A stretch of DNA of 24,072 nt, from NCBI GenBank assembly GCA_900772565.1, contig CAAHET010000027.1:1-24072 (forward strand), written 5' to 3'. The notes under the pieces are model-generated. The model did no database searches and had not been told where the DNA came from. It was given only the letters and a program-made list of their open reading frames with translations. This DNA is from an uncultured Faecalibacterium sp. (GTDB lineage Bacteria; Bacillota; Clostridia; Oscillospirales; Ruminococcaceae). How positions within the stretch are numbered: position 1 is the stretch's first letter; every line of letters starts with the position of its first letter. This document shows, in pieces, positions 22,598 through 24,072 of this stretch. The position numbers were made by a program, and so were the translations under genes.

Positions 22598-23698
22598 TTA
22601 TTTTTCTGGTGCACAGAGTGCTTCTGCCAACCTGTCGCCGATCTCCTGCAGGCATTCCAGCAGCAGCGGGCTGAACTGGCTGCTTTGGGCGGTGCAAAGC
22701 AGATACACCGCCGCCTTGTGGGGGTAAGGACGCCCGTTTTCGCCGCCGGTCAGTGCATCGTAAGCGTCTGCCAGCCCCACCACCTGCGCTTCCAGCGGAA
22801 TCTGTTCTCCCACCAGCCCATCTGGATAGCCTGAGCCATCATATCGCTCGTGGTGCCAGCGGCAGATCTGTGCCGCCGTCTGCGCAAAATCTGCTTCCTG
22901 CCGGGTGCTGTTTTCCTCCATCAGCTGTGCACCCAGCGTTGTATGCTGCCGCAGCATTGTCTCTTCCTCCGCAGTCGGGTCGGTATTGCACAGCAGCCGG
23001 TTTTCCAGCTCTATTTTGCCGATATCGTGCAGTGCTGCCGCCAGTGTGATGCGGCGGCGCACAGAGCCCGTAAGCCAGTGCTGTCCGTTTTTCTGCGCTA
23101 GCTGTGCCAGCAGCAGTGCGGTAATGATCTGGATACGCCGCACATGGTCCCGGCTCTCGCCGTTGCGCTTTTCCATTACCCGGTTCAACAGCGCAAGCAT
23201 GATCCGACTGTTCTGATCCGCTTCCCGGATCTGTTTTTCCACCGCTGCGCAAAGCCGCCGCTGTTTCGCGTACAGCCGCATGGTATTGCCGATGCGCTGG
23301 CACACCACCCGGGCATCAAAGGGACGGCTGATGTAATCCGACGCACCCAGATCAAAAGCGCGGCGCATGGCGTCCACCTTGTCCTCGCTGGAGATCATGA
23401 TGACCGGGATATCCTCCAGCATTTTCTGCCGGTTCATCTCCTCCAGCACCGCAAAGCCATCCATCCCCTCCATGTGGATGTCCAGCAGCACAATGGAAAT
23501 ACCGTCGCTGTTTTCCTCCAGCAGGTGCAAGCACTCTTCCCCGCTGGCGGCCTCGGCGGTATCAAAGCGTCCGCCCAGTATCTCGGTGAGCACCCTGCGG
23601 TTCATGGTAGAATCGTCCACAATCAGCACGCTCTGACGGCATTCCTGCCAGTCGTCTGTGTTCAACTGCTCCAGCATTCTGTTGCGCTCATCTGCCAT
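22598..23698 (-). CDS. Response regulator with HD-GYP domain (c-di-GMP phosphodiesterase)
   Basis: This 366-residue cytoplasmic protein joins a receiver domain (about 23-145) to an HD-GYP domain (about 165-355). The receiver has the acidic pair DD (28-29), phospho-acceptor aspartate 73 in VLLDIHMEGMDG and serine 103, but the position of the usual conserved lysine is arginine 125 (SRPF instead of TKPF). The HD-GYP part has histidine 185, HDIGK (224-228), HHERYDGSGYPDG (282-294) and ADAYDALTGG (310-319). All metal-binding residues and the GYP motif are thus present, predicting hydrolysis of cyclic di-GMP. ATG 23698 has AGGAGG 7 bases upstream; the frame continues 7 codons further without a ribosome site. 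No histidine kinase lies beside it, so it is an orphan regulator in this window. Confidence 0.93.
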   Translation of the reverse strand: MADERNRMLEQLNTDDWQECRQSVLIVDDSTMNRRVLTEILGGRFDTAEAASGEECLHLLEENSDGISIVLLDIHMEGMDGFAVLEEMNRQKMLEDIPVIMISSEDKVDAMRRAFDLGASDYISRPFDARVVCQRIGNTMRLYAKQRRLCAAVEKQIREADQNSRIMLALLNRVMEKRNGESRDHVRRIQIITALLLAQLAQKNGQHWLTGSVRRRITLAAALHDIGKIELENRLLCNTDPTAEEETMLRQHTTLGAQLMEENSTRQEADFAQTAAQICRWHHERYDGSGYPDGLVGEQIPLEAQVVGLADAYDALTGGENGRPYPHKAAVYLLCTAQSSQFSPLLLECLQEIGDRLAEALCAPEK

Positions 23699-23750
23699 TT
23701 TCCTACCTCCTGCGGGCATCCTTCCGCTGCAAAGCTCCTGTTTCAGCCTG

Positions 23751-23780
23751 ATTATACCCCGCCCTTTTCTGTCTCGTCAA
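23751..23780 (-). promoter_or_regulatory. Promoter of the HD-GYP regulator
   Basis: TTGACG (23780-23775), an 18-base spacer and TATAAT (23756-23751) on the minus strand, about 50 bases ahead of the ATG. The gap between this promoter and the tRNA promoter (about 165 bases) shows nothing else I can name. Confidence 0.8.
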
Positions 23781-23945
23781 CGGAAGCAAAGCCATGCCGC
23801 GCTCTGTTGCTTTTTTAAAATACAGCGTATTTAGGTTATTTTATAGCAATTTTTGCAAAGTCTGTTTTTCTTCCACGTACAAAACGACACATAAACAGGA
23901 GTGTAACGGTTTGTTTTATGCTGTTTTTTCCGTAAAAAATCCCTC

Positions 23946-23974
23946 TTGATTTTACCTGTCAAATCCGGTATAAT
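23946..23974 (+). promoter_or_regulatory. Promoter of the tRNA-Leu gene
   Basis: TTGATT (23946-23951), a 17-base spacer and TATAAT (23969-23974), 23 bases before the first base of the tRNA. Confidence 0.85.
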
Positions 23975-23997
23975 AAAAATCGTTCAAAAAACGATAC

Positions 23998-24072
23998 GCC
24001 GGTGTGTCGGAATGGCAGACGAGGGGGACTCAAAATCCCTTGTGCTAATAACACGTGTGGGTTCGACCCCCA
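23998..24072 (+). tRNA. tRNA-Leu (anticodon CAA), 3' end cut by the window
   Basis: The acceptor strand GCCGGTG opens the gene. A D-arm (GGAATGGCAGACGA) and an anticodon stem GGGGA/TCCCT follow, around loop CTCAAAA, which places CAA at positions 34-36 and decodes UUG. The variable arm is long, as in class II leucine tRNAs. The T-arm TGGGTTCGACCCCA is complete up to the window edge, while the 3' acceptor strand is missing. Confidence 0.95.

Overview
The window looks like a chromosomal segment of a GC-rich, low-redundancy gut Firmicute of the Oscillospiraceae, most likely Faecalibacterium or a close relative. The reasons are Gram-positive-type control elements (a T-box leader, AGGAGG ribosome sites, consensus sigma-A promoters) together with strongly G/C-ending codons and dispersed palindromic intergenic repeats of a kind I associate with that lineage. 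The lineage is an inference; no rRNA or species marker is present.

Left part (1-6303): the 3' end of asnB converges on a minus-strand leucine biosynthesis cluster read leuA-leuC-leuD-leuB. The cluster starts at a TTGACA/TAAAAT promoter (6275-6303), passes through a T-box leader with its terminator (about 6268-5956), and ends in a strong terminator (713-754). Three of its untranslated stretches are occupied by copies of a MITE-like palindromic repeat: before leuA, between leuA and leuC, and between leuD and leuB. Only leuC-leuD is tightly packed.

Middle (6431-14599): plus-strand ftsH has its own promoter and terminator. A secreted protein of unknown function with internal tandem repeats follows. 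Minus-strand metY (O-acetylhomoserine sulfhydrylase) lies behind a perfect consensus promoter, a 42-codon Met/Cys-rich leader ORF and an intrinsic terminator that can be disrupted by pairing with the leader ORF. This is the most interesting candidate regulatory system here. Divergently, an acyl-CoA/AMP ligase and an exported SGNH/GDSL hydrolase form a likely two-gene unit.

Right part (14733-24072): a minus-strand ABC exporter pair (MacB/LolD-type ATPase plus a roughly 1,090-residue FtsX-type permease with long coiled coils); a twin-arginine-signal esterase in which an active PHB-depolymerase-like domain is preceded by a hydrolase-like domain with no serine nucleophile; a PRPP synthetase-like protein; and a response regulator with an HD-GYP c-di-GMP phosphodiesterase output domain. 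A plus-strand tRNA-Leu(CAA) with a good promoter runs off the window end.

Two families of non-coding sequence recur. One is a stop-proximal module ending in a hairpin terminator whose stem differs between copies but stays paired (561-660, 713-815, 9263-9359, and the hairpin alone at 18832-18871). The other is the MITE-like family (1948-2175, 3981-4160, 5855-5953, 13285-13410). No CRISPR array, transposase gene, phage gene or rRNA was seen.
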